A DNA stretch of 64,000 nt from Limnohabitans sp. WS1 (lineage in GTDB: Bacteria; Pseudomonadota; Gammaproteobacteria; Burkholderiales; Burkholderiaceae_C), in the NCBI RefSeq assembly GCF_003063265.1, contig NZ_NERU01000003.1:248001-312000 (forward strand). Reading direction: 5' to 3'. The notes beneath the pieces were generated by a model, which was given only the letters and a program-made list of their open reading frames with translations, had not been told where the DNA came from and ran no database searches. The position numbers and the translations under genes were made by a program. Below, piece by piece: positions 8,829 to 18,523 of this stretch. Numbering within the stretch: position 1 is the first letter of the stretch; the number at the start of each line of letters is the position of its first letter.

Positions 8829-9725
8829 ATGGCTGCAATTACCGCAAGCATGGTCGCTGAACTGCGTGCAAAAACCGACGCTCCCATGATGGAGTGCAAA
8901 AAAGCCCTGACCGAAGCCGAAGGCGATATGGCCAAAGCTGAAGAGTTGTTGCGTGTCAAGTTGGGCACCAAGGCTGGCAAAGCCGCTTCGCGTGTGACCG
9001 CCGAAGGCGTGGTGACCAGCTTTGTGAACGGCACCACAGGCGCCATGATCGAAGTGAACTGCGAAACCGACTTCGTGACCAAGAACGACAGCTTCCTGGC
9101 TTTGGCCAACGCCGCTGCCAAGTTGGTGGCTGAGCACAACCCTGCCGACATCGCTGCTTTGGGCGAGTTGCCTTACAGCCAAGATGGTTTTGGCCCCACC
9201 CTGGAAGAAGTGCGCAAAGGCCTGATCGGCAAGATCGGCGAGAACATGAGCTTCCGCCGCTTCAAGCGTGCCGCTGGCGCAGCCAAGATTGCCAACTATT
9301 TGCACGGCACCCGAATCGGCGTGTTGGTCGAGTTCGAAGGTGACGAAACGGCTGCCAAAGACGTTGCCATGCACGTGGCCGCTATGAAGCCTGTGTCCTT
9401 GACCAGCGCCGAAGTGCCTGCCGAGTTGATCGAAAAAGAGCGCTCGGTTGCTGCGGCCAAGGCTGCCGAGTCCGGCAAACCTGCCGACATCGTGACCAAG
9501 ATGGTCGAAGGTTCGGTTCAGAAATACCTCAAAGAGGTGTCTTTGTTCAACCAGTCCTTCGTCAAGAACGACAAGCAGACTGTGGAGCAAATGCTCAAGG
9601 CCGCTGGTACCACTGTGAGCGCCTTCACTTTGTACGTGGTGGGCGAAGGCATTGAGAAGAAGGTCGACGACTTCGCTGCCGAAGTGGCTGCCCAAGTGGC
9701 TGCCGCTCAAGGCACCGCAGCCTGA
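8829..9725 (+). CDS. tsf: Translation elongation factor Ts
   Basis: EF-Ts is the nucleotide exchange factor for EF-Tu. The N-terminal UBA-like domain has [20 protein letters not shown] and the core has the TDFV-containing [13 protein letters not shown]. 298 aa is standard. The ATG is preceded by GGAG at 8819. It follows rpsB as in nearly all proteobacteria and leads into pyrH. Confidence 0.98.
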   Translation: MAAITASMVAELRAKTDAPMMECKKALTEAEGDMAKAEELLRVKLGTKAGKAASRVTAEGVVTSFVNGTTGAMIEVNCETDFVTKNDSFLALANAAAKLVAEHNPADIAALGELPYSQDGFGPTLEEVRKGLIGKIGENMSFRRFKRAAGAAKIANYLHGTRIGVLVEFEGDETAAKDVAMHVAAMKPVSLTSAEVPAELIEKERSVAAAKAAESGKPADIVTKMVEGSVQKYLKEVSLFNQSFVKNDKQTVEQMLKAAGTTVSAFTLYVVGEGIEKKVDDFAAEVAAQVAAAQGTAA

Positions 9726-9785
9726 GCCCCATTGTCTTGTTGAGTTGCCATTTCACCGTCCCAATTGATGATCAAGGAGTCCCTC

Positions 9786-10508
9786 ATGTCTTCAGCCAAG
9801 CCAGCCTATAAGCGTATTTTGCTCAAGCTGTCCGGCGAGGCTTTGATGGGGGACGATGCTTTTGGCATAAACCGCGCCACCATCGTGCGCATGGCCCAAG
9901 AGATCGCTGAGATCACCCGATTGGGGGTGCAGGTGGCGGTGGTGATTGGGGGGGGCAACATCTTCAGGGGCGTGGCTGGCGGCTCGGTCGGTATGGACCG
10001 AGCCACGGCTGATTACATGGGCATGTTAGCCACAGTCATGAATTCATTGGCTTTGGCTGATGCCATGGACAAGGCGGGTTTGACGGCCCGTGTGATGTCG
10101 GCCATTGGCATTGATCAGGTGGTGGAGCCCTACGTTCGCCCCAAAGCATTGCAATACCTCGAAGAAGGCAAGGTGGTGGTTTTTGCGGCGGGCACGGGCA
10201 ATCCTTTTTTCACCACTGACACCGCTGCCGCCTTGCGTGGTGCTGAAATCGGGGCCGAAATGGTGCTCAAAGCCACCAAGGTCGATGGTGTTTACACAGC
10301 CGACCCGAAAAAAGACCCCAGCGCCACACGTTACAGCGACATCACCTTCGATGAGGCCATATCACGCAATCTGGGCATCATGGATGCCACTGCGTTTGCT
10401 TTGTGCCGTGACCAAAAATTGCCGATCAAAGTCTTTTCGATCATCAAGAATGGCGCTTTGAAGCGCGTCGTTCTGGGTGAAGACGAAGGCACTTTGGTTC
10501 ATGCCTGA
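9786..10508 (+). CDS. pyrH: Uridylate kinase (UMP kinase)
   Basis: PyrH phosphorylates UMP to UDP and belongs to the amino-acid kinase fold, unlike eukaryotic UMP kinases. Seen: [14 protein letters not shown] at the N-terminus, the nucleotide-binding loop [11 protein letters not shown], and [15 protein letters not shown]. 240 aa. An upstream ATG in the same frame at 9765 would add seven residues, but AAGGAG lies at 9774, correctly spaced for ATG 9786. Confidence 0.97.
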   Translation: MSSAKPAYKRILLKLSGEALMGDDAFGINRATIVRMAQEIAEITRLGVQVAVVIGGGNIFRGVAGGSVGMDRATADYMGMLATVMNSLALADAMDKAGLTARVMSAIGIDQVVEPYVRPKALQYLEEGKVVVFAAGTGNPFFTTDTAAALRGAEIGAEMVLKATKVDGVYTADPKKDPSATRYSDITFDEAISRNLGIMDATAFALCRDQKLPIKVFSIIKNGALKRVVLGEDEGTLVHA

Positions 10509-10532
10509 GACCGTTCTGACGAGGAGAACCCC

Positions 10533-11093
10533 ATGACCATCGCTGACATCAAGAAAACAACCGAGACCAAGATGGAGCAATCCATCTCTGCGTTCAAAAA
10601 TAACCTCACCCGTATCCGCACAGGGCGAGCCAATCCGGCCTTGCTCGACACCATCCATGTCGATTACTACGGCTCGCTGGTGCCCCTGTCTCAAGTGGCC
10701 AATGTGTCTTTGATGGACTCTCGCACGATCAGTGTGCAGCCCTGGGAAAAAAGCATGGCTGCCAAGATTGAAAAAGCCATCCGCGAAAGCGAGTTGGGCC
10801 TCAATCCTGCATCTTTGGGTGAGTTGATCCGTGTGCCCATGCCGGCCATGAGTGAAGAGCGTCGCAAAGAAATGACCAAGTTGGCCCGTACCGAAGGCGA
10901 AAATGCCAAAATTGCTATTCGCAATTTACGCCGCGATGCCAACGAGTCGGTGAAAAAATTGGTCAAAGACAAATTGGTCTCGGAAGATGATCAAAAGCGT
11001 GCTGAAGCGGATGTGCAAAAATCAACAGACAAGCGCATGCTTGAAATTGATCAATTGGTCACAGCCAAAGAGCAAGAGATCATGGCAGTCTGA
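10533..11093 (+). CDS. frr: Ribosome recycling factor
   Basis: RRF splits post-termination ribosomes together with EF-G. The coiled-coil protein shows [16 protein letters not shown] and the signature region [16 protein letters not shown]. 186 aa is standard. The Shine-Dalgarno GAGGAG precedes ATG 10533. In related genomes uppS follows frr; here it does not. Confidence 0.98.
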   Translation: MTIADIKKTTETKMEQSISAFKNNLTRIRTGRANPALLDTIHVDYYGSLVPLSQVANVSLMDSRTISVQPWEKSMAAKIEKAIRESELGLNPASLGELIRVPMPAMSEERRKEMTKLARTEGENAKIAIRNLRRDANESVKKLVKDKLVSEDDQKRAEADVQKSTDKRMLEIDQLVTAKEQEIMAV

Positions 11094-11132
11094 CTGCCCT
11101 GTGCAGCCGTGGTTGTCCCCCACGGCATGACG

Positions 11133-11159
11133 GGCCGCCCATTTGGCGGCCTTTTTTTT
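11133..11159 (+). terminator. Strong terminator hairpin directly before cdsA
   Basis: GGGCCGCC and GGCGGCC form a GC-rich stem with a short loop, followed by eight T at 11152-11159. The T-run ends one base before the cdsA Shine-Dalgarno GGAG at 11160. It could terminate frr transcripts or attenuate cdsA. Confidence 0.85.
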
Positions 11160-11168
11160 GGAGTCCGC

Positions 11169-12017
11169 ATGCTCAAACAAAGAGTCATCACCGCCTTGGT
11201 TCTGTTGGCCTTGTTGTTGCCCGCCATGTTTGCGACCGTCTCTTGGCCATTTTGGTCCTTGAGTTTGTTGATGATCACAGCTGGAGCATGGGAGTGGGGG
11301 CGTTTGAATGGCTTGGGTGCACGCATGCAATGGCTTGGCGCAATGCTTTGCCTGCTGCTGTGCACGCTGGCAGATCAAATGGGTTGGGTTCAAAGCACCC
11401 CTGCGTGGGTGTGGTGGCTCTCTGGCTCCATGTGGGTGCTGTTGGGGGCATGGATGATCCAACGGGGCGTTGCCGGTTGGTCGCTTTGGCCTCGCCCATT
11501 GCGTTGGCTGGTGGGCCTTTTTTTGTTGGCACTGGCTTGGGTGGCCTTGGCACAAGCCCATCAAAGGGGCGTGAATTTCCTTTTGTCGGTGCTGGTGTTG
11601 GTGTGGGCCGCTGACGTTTTTGCCTACTTTTTTGGTCGTGCTTTGGGTGGCCGCTGGGTACCGTTCAAATTGGCGCCCAGCATCAGTCCTGGCAAAAGTT
11701 GGGAAGGCGTGTTTGGCGGCATGTTGGGCGTGTTTTTGGTTGCCCTTGCCTGGGTGGCTGTTGATCGCCATTTTGAGATCCAAGTTCCCAGTTTTTACTC
11801 TTTGCTTTTGCTCAAAGGGTGGGGGGTCGCTGGTCCCGCATTGATGTTCATGGCGGCCATGAGTGTGGTCGGTGATTTGGTGGAATCACTGGTCAAGCGC
11901 AGTGCCAAGATGAAAGACAGTTCGGGTTTGCTGCCCGGTCACGGGGGTGTACTTGACCGTGTAGATGCCTTGTTACCGACCTTGCCTTTGGCCATGATGC
12001 TGATGGTTTGGCTTTGA
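11169..12017 (+). CDS. cdsA: Phosphatidate cytidylyltransferase (CDP-diglyceride synthase)
   Basis: CdsA is an inner-membrane enzyme making CDP-diacylglycerol from phosphatidic acid and CTP, the branch point of phospholipid synthesis. It has about seven or eight hydrophobic segments and the C-terminal signature SAKMKDSSGLLPGHGGVLDR with the catalytic Asp residues. 282 aa. ATG 11169 was chosen because GGAG sits at 11160 and the residues upstream are hairpin sequence. It follows frr directly, without uppS. Confidence 0.95.
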   Translation: MLKQRVITALVLLALLLPAMFATVSWPFWSLSLLMITAGAWEWGRLNGLGARMQWLGAMLCLLLCTLADQMGWVQSTPAWVWWLSGSMWVLLGAWMIQRGVAGWSLWPRPLRWLVGLFLLALAWVALAQAHQRGVNFLLSVLVLVWAADVFAYFFGRALGGRWVPFKLAPSISPGKSWEGVFGGMLGVFLVALAWVAVDRHFEIQVPSFYSLLLLKGWGVAGPALMFMAAMSVVGDLVESLVKRSAKMKDSSGLLPGHGGVLDRVDALLPTLPLAMMLMVWL

Positions 12018-12033
12018 ATCAGGAGAACATGAA

Positions 12034-13227
12034 ATGACCCATCCGCAAATCATCACCATTTTGGGCTCCACGGGCTCAATTGGTACCAGTACGCTGGACG
12101 TCTTGAGTCGGCATCCACAGTCGTACCGACTTCATGCTTTGACCGCGTCGTCGCAAGTGGATTTGATGTTGTCTCAGTGCGCACAGTTCAAGCCTGCTGT
12201 TGCCGTCATGGCACAGGAAGCGGCTGGGCGACAACTGGCTGAAAGAGTCAAGGCCGAAGGTTTGCCTGTGCAAGTGCGTTGGGGTGCGCAAGCTTTGGTC
12301 GATGTGGCCTGTGACTCTGTGGTCGATGCCGTGATGGCTGCGATTGTGGGGGCAGCCGGCCTGTCGCCTTGCATTGCGGCGGCCCGCGCTGGCAAGCGCT
12401 TGCTGTTGGCGAACAAAGAAGCCTTGGTGGTTGGCGGCGAGGTATTTTTGGCCGCGGTCAAAGAGGGTGGGGCGCGTCTGTTGCCCATCGACAGTGAACA
12501 CTCGGCTATTTTTCAATCACTGCCCGATGATCCCAAGACTTGGCCGCAGCGAGTTCAAAAGATCATCTTGACGGCCTCTGGTGGACCATTTCGTACGCGT
12601 GATCCTCAAACTCTTCGGGACGTCACTCCTGAACAAGCCTGTGCCCACCCCAACTGGGTCATGGGAAGAAAAATATCGGTCGATTCGGCCACCATGATGA
12701 ACAAAGCCCTTGAAGTCATCGAGGCGCGTTATCTTTTTGGTGTGATGCCAGAGCAATTGGAGGTGGTGATTCACCCCCAAAGTGTGATTCATTCCATGGT
12801 TCAATTTCATGACCATTCCGTGGTGGCCCAACTGGGAACACCCGATATGAGAGTGCCCATTGCGTATGGCTTGAGTTGGCCAGAGCGCATGACGTCGGGT
12901 GCACAAGCATTGGACTTTCGTGCCTTGCCCGCGATGACATTTGAAGCCATGGACGATGAACAGCACCTGCAGCGTTTTCCTGGCCTGAAACTGGCGTGGG
13001 AGACCCTGAATGGGGCACCTGGCAGCTGTGCAGTCCTCAATGCAGCCAATGAGGTGGCGGTGGATGCCTTTTTGACCCGTCTCATCAGGTTCGATCAAAT
13101 TCACCAAGTCAACCGACAGACCTTGGATGAGTGGACGGGGAGTGCACCTCAAAGTTTGAATGATTTGATCGAGCTGGACACACGCAGTCGCTCGGTGGCC
13201 CAAAGTTTGGTCGGTCGTTTGAAGTGA
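12034..13227 (+). CDS. dxr: 1-deoxy-D-xylulose 5-phosphate reductoisomerase
   Basis: Dxr makes MEP, the first committed intermediate of the non-mevalonate isoprenoid pathway, using NADPH and a divalent metal. Seen: the NADPH motif GSTGSIGTSTLDVL; LLANKEALV; the catalytic region LPIDSEHSAIFQ; and KISVDSATMMNKALE. 397 aa is standard. AGGAG at 12021 precedes ATG 12034, 16 bases after cdsA. rseP, the usual next gene, is missing. Confidence 0.97.
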   Translation: MTHPQIITILGSTGSIGTSTLDVLSRHPQSYRLHALTASSQVDLMLSQCAQFKPAVAVMAQEAAGRQLAERVKAEGLPVQVRWGAQALVDVACDSVVDAVMAAIVGAAGLSPCIAAARAGKRLLLANKEALVVGGEVFLAAVKEGGARLLPIDSEHSAIFQSLPDDPKTWPQRVQKIILTASGGPFRTRDPQTLRDVTPEQACAHPNWVMGRKISVDSATMMNKALEVIEARYLFGVMPEQLEVVIHPQSVIHSMVQFHDHSVVAQLGTPDMRVPIAYGLSWPERMTSGAQALDFRALPAMTFEAMDDEQHLQRFPGLKLAWETLNGAPGSCAVLNAANEVAVDAFLTRLIRFDQIHQVNRQTLDEWTGSAPQSLNDLIELDTRSRSVAQSLVGRLK

Positions 13228-13280
13228 GCCTGACTCCCGACCACCGGCCGTGATTTTCGGTCTTCAGTGGGTGAAGTCCT

Positions 13281-13400
13281 GATGTATTATCTTCAGTTGT
13301 TTGGATGGGTGCTTGAGCTCCCTCTTGCCGATTTGGGCTGTATGCCATGTTTGTCATTCCAATATTCGGCACTGAACCCGTTTGGTCAAAACCGGTTTTG
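13281..13400 (+). other. Short open frame in the dxr-bamA gap, probably not a gene
   Basis: A 39-codon ATG frame (begins MYYLQLFGW) fills part of the gap where rseP would be expected. It shows no HEXXH motif or membrane helix pattern of RseP, so it is not an obvious remnant. Its end overlaps the terminator hairpin. No ribosome site is convincing. Confidence 0.15.
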
Positions 13401-13425
13401 ACGACATGTCACTGACCGGTTTTTT
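13385..13425 (+). terminator. Terminator with overlapping 18-bp palindrome upstream of bamA
   Basis: AAAACCGGT at 13388-13396 pairs with ACCGGTTTT at 13415-13423, followed by a T-run to 13425. The 5' arm also lies in a perfect 18-bp palindrome at 13385-13402 (GTCAAAACCGGTTTTGAC). The two pairings exclude each other. bamA starts 14 bases later. Confidence 0.65.
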
Positions 13426-13438
13426 AAATGATTGCACC

Positions 13439-15742
13439 ATGATTTTTTCTGACATCCGTTCACTTTTGCAGCCAGCAGCTTTTAAGTTGGTGGCGTGCGC
13501 TTTGGTCAGCATTCCAGCTTGGGCTGTTGAACCCTTCACCGTTCGTGACATTCGCGTAGAGGGGTTGCAGCGGATTGAACCCGGAACGGTTTTTGCCTCA
13601 TTGCCTTTTCGCGTGGGCGACCGTTACTCCGATGACCAAGGTGCTGCGGCCATTCGAGCTTTGTTTGCATTGGGCCTGTTCAAGGATGTGCGTCTTGAAA
13701 CACAAGGCGATGTCTTGGTGGTGGTGGTTGAAGAGCGTCCCTCGGTTGCTTCCGTGGAGTTCATGGGTCTCAAAGAGTTTGATAAAGATGTCCTGACCAA
13801 GGCCTTGAAAGAAGTGGGTTTGTCTGAGGGGCGTCCCTATGACAAGGCATTGGCAGACAAGGCGGAGCAAGAACTGAAACGTCAGTACATTGGCCGCAGC
13901 TTGTACGGAGCCCAGGTGGTCACAACAGCCACGCCCCTGGATCGCAATCGCGTCAATCTGACGTTCACGATCATTGAAGGGGGGCCCGCCAAGATTGGTC
14001 AAATCGACATCGTGGGCAACAAGGTTTTCTCTGACCAAGTGTTGCGTGACCTTTTTAACCTGGATACCGGTGGGTGGATGAGTTGGTACACCAAGTCAGA
14101 TCGCTATTCACGCACCAAACTCAACGCTGATTTGGAAGCCCTGCGCTCTTTTTATCTGTCCCGGGGTTACTTGGAGTTCAGGGTCGACTCGACGCAAGTG
14201 GCGATGTCTCCTGATAAACAAGACATGTCCATCACGATCAACGTCACTGAGGGCGAACGATTTGTGGTTTCAGGCGTCAAACTTCAAGGCAATTACTTGG
14301 AAAAGGACGATGAATTCAAGTCTTTGGTGAAAATCAAGGTGGGTCAGGCTTACAACGCCGAGACCGTGGCCGAAACCACCAAGGCATTCACCGACTTTTT
14401 TGGTAAATTTGGTTTCGCTTTTGCGCGTGTTGAAGTCAAACCCGAGATAGATCGACAAAACAATCGGGTTCAGTTTGTTTTGCAAGCAGAGCCATCCCGG
14501 CGTGCATATGTTCGGCGCATTCAGGTTGCAGGCAACAATCGCACCCGAGATGAGGTGATTCGTCGTGAGTTCAGGCAACTGGAGGCCGCTTGGTATGACG
14601 GAGACAAAATTCGCCTGTCGCGAGACCGTGTTGACCGTTTGGGTTACTTCACCGAAGTGAACGTTGAAACCGTTGAAATACCGGGTGCACCGGATCAGGT
14701 CGATTTGCTGTTCACGGTGGCAGAAAAGCCGACGGGCAGCATCTCTTTGGGTGCCGGTTTCTCTTCAACAGAAAAAATTGCGCTGAGCTTTGGCATTCGC
14801 CAAGAAAACGCTTTTGGTTCCGGCAATTACCTTGCTGTGGAGGTCAACACCAGCAAGTACAACCGAAATTTGGTGCTCAGCACCACAGACCCTTATTTCA
14901 CGAAAAACGGCATTTCGCGCACGGTGGATGTTTTTCACCGCACCACGCGCCCTTACTTGGGGGCCATTGATGCCTACAGTTTGATCAACTCGGGTGTCGG
15001 TCTGCGATTTGGTGTGCCGGTGACTGAAACCGATACCGTGTTCTTGGGCGTGAATGCAGAGCAAACCCAAATCAAAGCAGGTACCGGTTTGCCTGTCGAG
15101 TACCAAGACTATGCCAATAAATTTGGTCAAACGAGTTCTGCTTTGCCCTTGACTGTGGGCTGGGCGCGTGATGGTCGCGACAGTGCATTGGTGCCTTCTC
15201 GTGGCTCTTTGCAGCGGTTTAATGCCGATGTCAGCGTGGCCGGTGACGTGCGTTATGTGCGTGCCAATTACCAATTTCAGCAGTATTTCCCGATCACCAA
15301 ACAATACACTTTGGCTCTGAATACCGACTTGGGTTGGGGCGAGGGGCTCAAGGGTCAAGACTACCCCTTGTTCAAAAACTTCTATGTGGGGGGTCTGGGC
15401 AGCGTTCGCGGCTTTGAACAGTCCACCTTGGGCCCTGCTTCAACCACTTCGGGTATCTATTTGGGTGGCCCGAAAAAACTTGTGTTTAACGCCGAGTTCA
15501 TCACCCCATTTCCCGGTGCTGGCAACGACAAAACATTGCGATTGTTTGGCTTCACGGACGTGGGTCGGGCCTTTGGTCAAAACGAGAATGTGTCTTTGGG
15601 TGATCTGAGGGCCTCTGCGGGTGTGGGTTTGAGTTGGATTTCTCCCATGGGGCCATTGCGTTTTTCCTTGGCTAAACCTTTGCGTCAACAGACTGGCGAT
15701 AAAATTCAGCGACTTCAATTCCAAATCGGAACTTCTTTCTAA
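13439..15742 (+). CDS. bamA: Outer membrane protein assembly factor BamA
   Basis: BamA is the central beta-barrel of the BAM complex and inserts outer-membrane proteins. A signal peptide (cut after IPAWA, about residue 30) precedes five POTRA repeats (roughly residues 31-430; the first begins VEPFTVRDIRVEGLQ) and an Omp85 barrel with the conserved VRGFE loop and a terminal Phe (IGTSF). 767 aa is standard. The frame is open upstream to 13382; ATG 13439 was chosen because it gives a proper signal peptide, though its ribosome site is weak. ompH overlaps its stop. Confidence 0.95.
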   Translation: MIFSDIRSLLQPAAFKLVACALVSIPAWAVEPFTVRDIRVEGLQRIEPGTVFASLPFRVGDRYSDDQGAAAIRALFALGLFKDVRLETQGDVLVVVVEERPSVASVEFMGLKEFDKDVLTKALKEVGLSEGRPYDKALADKAEQELKRQYIGRSLYGAQVVTTATPLDRNRVNLTFTIIEGGPAKIGQIDIVGNKVFSDQVLRDLFNLDTGGWMSWYTKSDRYSRTKLNADLEALRSFYLSRGYLEFRVDSTQVAMSPDKQDMSITINVTEGERFVVSGVKLQGNYLEKDDEFKSLVKIKVGQAYNAETVAETTKAFTDFFGKFGFAFARVEVKPEIDRQNNRVQFVLQAEPSRRAYVRRIQVAGNNRTRDEVIRREFRQLEAAWYDGDKIRLSRDRVDRLGYFTEVNVETVEIPGAPDQVDLLFTVAEKPTGSISLGAGFSSTEKIALSFGIRQENAFGSGNYLAVEVNTSKYNRNLVLSTTDPYFTKNGISRTVDVFHRTTRPYLGAIDAYSLINSGVGLRFGVPVTETDTVFLGVNAEQTQIKAGTGLPVEYQDYANKFGQTSSALPLTVGWARDGRDSALVPSRGSLQRFNADVSVAGDVRYVRANYQFQQYFPITKQYTLALNTDLGWGEGLKGQDYPLFKNFYVGGLGSVRGFEQSTLGPASTTSGIYLGGPKKLVFNAEFITPFPGAGNDKTLRLFGFTDVGRAFGQNENVSLGDLRASAGVGLSWISPMGPLRFSLAKPLRQQTGDKIQRLQFQIGTSF

Positions 15743-16260
15743 TGAAAACCTTGCGTCAACATTTTTCCGTGACCTTGCTGGCCAGTGTGGCTGCCTTTGC
15801 CGGTATGGCTCAGGCTCAAGAATTCAAGCTGGGTTTTGTCAATACAGAGCGGATTTTCCGCGAAGCGGCCACGGCCAAGCAGGCTCAAGCCAAGTTGGAG
15901 CAGGAGTTTTCACGTCGCGAAAAAGAGTTGGTCGACACGGGCAACAACCTCAAATTGGCCTCGGAAAAGTTTGAGCGTGAAGCGCCAACCCTTGCCGAGT
16001 CTCAGCGGACATCGCGACAAAAACAATTGATTGACCAAGACCGTGAATTTCAGCGCAAGCGACGCGAATTTCAGGAGGACTTGAATGCTCGTAAAAACGA
16101 AGAGCAGCAAATTGTGGTGGAACGGGCCAACCGAGCGGTCAAGCAAGTGGCTGAGTCAGAAAAATACGATGTGATTTTCCAGGAAGCTGTTTATATCCAT
16201 CCCAAGCACGACATCACCGAAAAAGTGATCAAGGCCCTCAACGCTTCAGCAGCCAAATAA
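15742..16260 (+). CDS. ompH: Periplasmic chaperone OmpH/Skp
   Basis: Skp-type chaperones hold unfolded outer-membrane proteins in the periplasm before delivery to BamA. A signal peptide ends at about residue 25 (AGMAQA), then FKLGFVNTERIFREA starts the OmpH domain, with long Lys/Glu/Gln-rich helices forming the tentacles. 172 aa. The start codon overlaps the bamA stop by one base (TAATG), so translation is probably coupled. Confidence 0.94.
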   Translation: MKTLRQHFSVTLLASVAAFAGMAQAQEFKLGFVNTERIFREAATAKQAQAKLEQEFSRREKELVDTGNNLKLASEKFEREAPTLAESQRTSRQKQLIDQDREFQRKRREFQEDLNARKNEEQQIVVERANRAVKQVAESEKYDVIFQEAVYIHPKHDITEKVIKALNASAAK

Positions 16261-16281
16261 CCGGTTGTTGACCGGCAGTTA

Positions 16282-17274
16282 ATGGTGGCGCTCACACTGG
16301 GCTTTATTGTTGAGCGGCTTGGCGGTCGTTTGCTCGGGAGCCCTGATTTTTCAATCGTGGGCCTTGCCTCTTTGGAATTGGCCCGAGCAGACCAAATCAG
16401 TTTTCTCAGTCATGCCAAATACACCCCTTTGCTAGGCCAAAGCCAAGCAGGGTGCGTGATCGTTTCTCCCGCTTTTGAAACGGCCGTCCTTGATCGTCTG
16501 GCGGCCATAGTCGTGGACGATCCTTACCTTTATTTTGCGCGTTTGACGCGATTGTGGAAGCAAGTTTGCCGACCTGTCAGCCCGGGGCCCAGGATTCACC
16601 CTTCAGCCATCGTTGATCCGTCGGCCATGGTTGCCGACGATGCGGTGATCGGTCCCTTGTGTGTGGTCGAGCGCGGTGCTCAAGTGGGTCCTGCAAGCAT
16701 CCTTAAATCGCGGGTCACTTTGGGCGAAGACTGTCGCATTGGTGCCCGTTGCATTGTTCATTCGGGCGTGGTCATTGGTGCAGATGGTTTTGGATTTGCT
16801 TTGCACCAAGGTCAATGGGAAAAAATTGAACAACTCGGTGCCGTTCGGATTGGTGACGATGTTGAAATTGGTGCCAATACCTGCATTGATCGCGGCGCAC
16901 TGGAAGACACCGTCATTGGCGATGGCGTCAAACTCGACAACTTGATTCAAATTGGTCACAACGTGCATATTGGTGCCCACACGGCCATGGCTGGATGTGT
17001 TGGTGTTGCCGGAAGTGCCCGAATCGGTGCCCATTGCACGGTGGGTGGTGGTGCTGTGGTGCTGGGGCATTTGAGCTTGGCCGACCACGTGCACATTTCG
17101 GCCGCCTCGGTGGTCACGCGTTCCATCCATCAAGCCGGACACTACACCGGCATGTTTCCGCTTGACAGCAATGCCAATTGGGAAAAGAACGCCGCCAGCC
17201 TGAAACAACTTTCCCGCTTGCGTGAGCGCATCAAGGCACTGGAAAGTCACATTCAAAATAACAAGGAAACCTGA
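16282..17274 (+). CDS. lpxD: UDP-3-O-(3-hydroxyacyl)glucosamine N-acyltransferase
   Basis: LpxD adds the N-linked acyl chain in the third step of lipid A synthesis. The N-terminal UDP-binding domain (about residues 1-100) is followed by a left-handed beta helix of hexapeptide repeats; the catalytic His is in [14 protein letters not shown]-terminal helix closes the trimer. 330 aa. The start is ATG 16282, 21 bases after ompH, with a weak ribosome site. Confidence 0.96.
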   Translation: MVALTLGFIVERLGGRLLGSPDFSIVGLASLELARADQISFLSHAKYTPLLGQSQAGCVIVSPAFETAVLDRLAAIVVDDPYLYFARLTRLWKQVCRPVSPGPRIHPSAIVDPSAMVADDAVIGPLCVVERGAQVGPASILKSRVTLGEDCRIGARCIVHSGVVIGADGFGFALHQGQWEKIEQLGAVRIGDDVEIGANTCIDRGALEDTVIGDGVKLDNLIQIGHNVHIGAHTAMAGCVGVAGSARIGAHCTVGGGAVVLGHLSLADHVHISAASVVTRSIHQAGHYTGMFPLDSNANWEKNAASLKQLSRLRERIKALESHIQNNKET

Positions 17275-17276
17275 AC

Positions 17277-17723
17277 ATGATGGATATTCACCAAATTCTC
17301 AAGCAGCTGCCACACCGCTACCCCATTTTGTTGGTGGACCGCGTGCTCGAAATCGAAAAAGGCGTGCGCATCAAGGCGCTGAAAAATGTGTCCATCAACG
17401 AGCCTCATTTTCAAGGTCATTTTCCACATCGCCCAGTGATGCCGGGTGTTTTGATGCTGGAAGCTCTGGCACAGGCAGCTGCCTTGTTGGCATTTGATAC
17501 TTTGGGCGAGACGCCTGACGATCAGACTGTGTATTACTTTGCGGGCATTGATGGTGCACGTTTCAAGCGACCTGTAGAGCCGGGCGACCAGTTGATTTTG
17601 GAAGTTGAGCTCGATCGAATGAAGTCCGGGATTTTCAAGTTCAAAGCGCGTGCCAAGGTGGGTGATGAGATTGCGACCGAGGCCGAGTTAATGTGCACCA
17701 TGCGGAAAATTCCACAGGCTTGA
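17277..17723 (+). CDS. fabZ: (3R)-hydroxyacyl-ACP dehydratase FabZ
   Basis: FabZ dehydrates beta-hydroxyacyl-ACP in fatty acid elongation and sets the supply of hydroxyacyl chains for lipid A. The hotdog fold is shown by [13 protein letters not shown] and the catalytic segment [20 protein letters not shown]. 148 aa. Two ATG codons (17277 and 17280) are possible starts. It is two bases downstream of lpxD. Confidence 0.97.
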   Translation: MMDIHQILKQLPHRYPILLVDRVLEIEKGVRIKALKNVSINEPHFQGHFPHRPVMPGVLMLEALAQAAALLAFDTLGETPDDQTVYYFAGIDGARFKRPVEPGDQLILEVELDRMKSGIFKFKARAKVGDEIATEAELMCTMRKIPQA

Positions 17724-17728
17724 ATGCC

Positions 17729-18523
17729 ATGAGCAACATCCATCCAACGGCCATCATCAGCCCGGGTGCCGAGCTCGACAGTTCGGTGTCAGTGGGTCCG
17801 TATTCTGTGATCGGTCCCCACGTTCGCATTGGTCCAGGCACCACGGTGGCCAGCCACTGTGTGATTGAAGGCCATACGACCATTGGGCGCGACAACCGAA
17901 TTTTTCAGTTCAACTCACTGGGTGCGGTGCCCCAAGACAAAAAATACAACAACGAGCCCTGTGAGCTGGTGATCGGTGACCGCAACACGATTAGGGAGTT
18001 TTGCACCTTCAACATCGGTTCGCCCGGTGACCGGGCCGTCACTTCGGTAGGGAATGACAACTGGATCATGGCCTATGTGCATCTGGCCCATGATTGCCAA
18101 GTGGGCAACCACACGATTTTTGCCAACAACACCCAGTTGGCGGGCCACGTCGTGGTGGACGATTGGGTGATTTTGGGCGGATTCACGGTGGTCCATCAGT
18201 TTTGCCGAATCGGTGCGCACAGTTTCACAGCCATGAACTCATTGCTGTTTGCCGATCTGCCGCCATTTGTCATGGCGCAGGGTCAACCGGCACAGGCGCG
18301 TTCAATGAACTTTGAGGGCTTGCGTCGCCGTGGTTTTTCAGCCGAACGCATTGCTGCGGTGAAGGCCATGCACAAAGCGCTTTACCGTGATGGTTTGTCT
18401 CTCAGCGATGCCATGGTGCGCATTGAAGCCTTGGCCCATGACAAGCCTGAATCGCTGGCTGACGTGGCCATGATGCTGGACTTTTTGAAAGCAGCTTCTC
18501 CTCAACGTGGGATTGTGCGTTGA
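17729..18523 (+). CDS. lpxA: UDP-N-acetylglucosamine acyltransferase
   Basis: LpxA performs the first acylation of lipid A synthesis. The beta-helix hexapeptides begin [14 protein letters not shown]; the catalytic His lies in [13 protein letters not shown]; the C-terminal helical domain covers about residues 190-264. ATG 17729 matches the family start and is five bases after fabZ; the open frame extends 12 codons upstream inside fabZ. Confidence 0.97.
   Translation: MSNIHPTAIISPGAELDSSVSVGPYSVIGPHVRIGPGTTVASHCVIEGHTTIGRDNRIFQFNSLGAVPQDKKYNNEPCELVIGDRNTIREFCTFNIGSPGDRAVTSVGNDNWIMAYVHLAHDCQVGNHTIFANNTQLAGHVVVDDWVILGGFTVVHQFCRIGAHSFTAMNSLLFADLPPFVMAQGQPAQARSMNFEGLRRRGFSAERIAAVKAMHKALYRDGLSLSDAMVRIEALAHDKPESLADVAMMLDFLKAASPQRGIVR

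Noticed and set aside
13281..13400. Short frame as a remnant of rseP
   Set aside because: No similarity to the HEXXH or PDZ regions of RseP can be seen; listed only as a low-confidence open frame.
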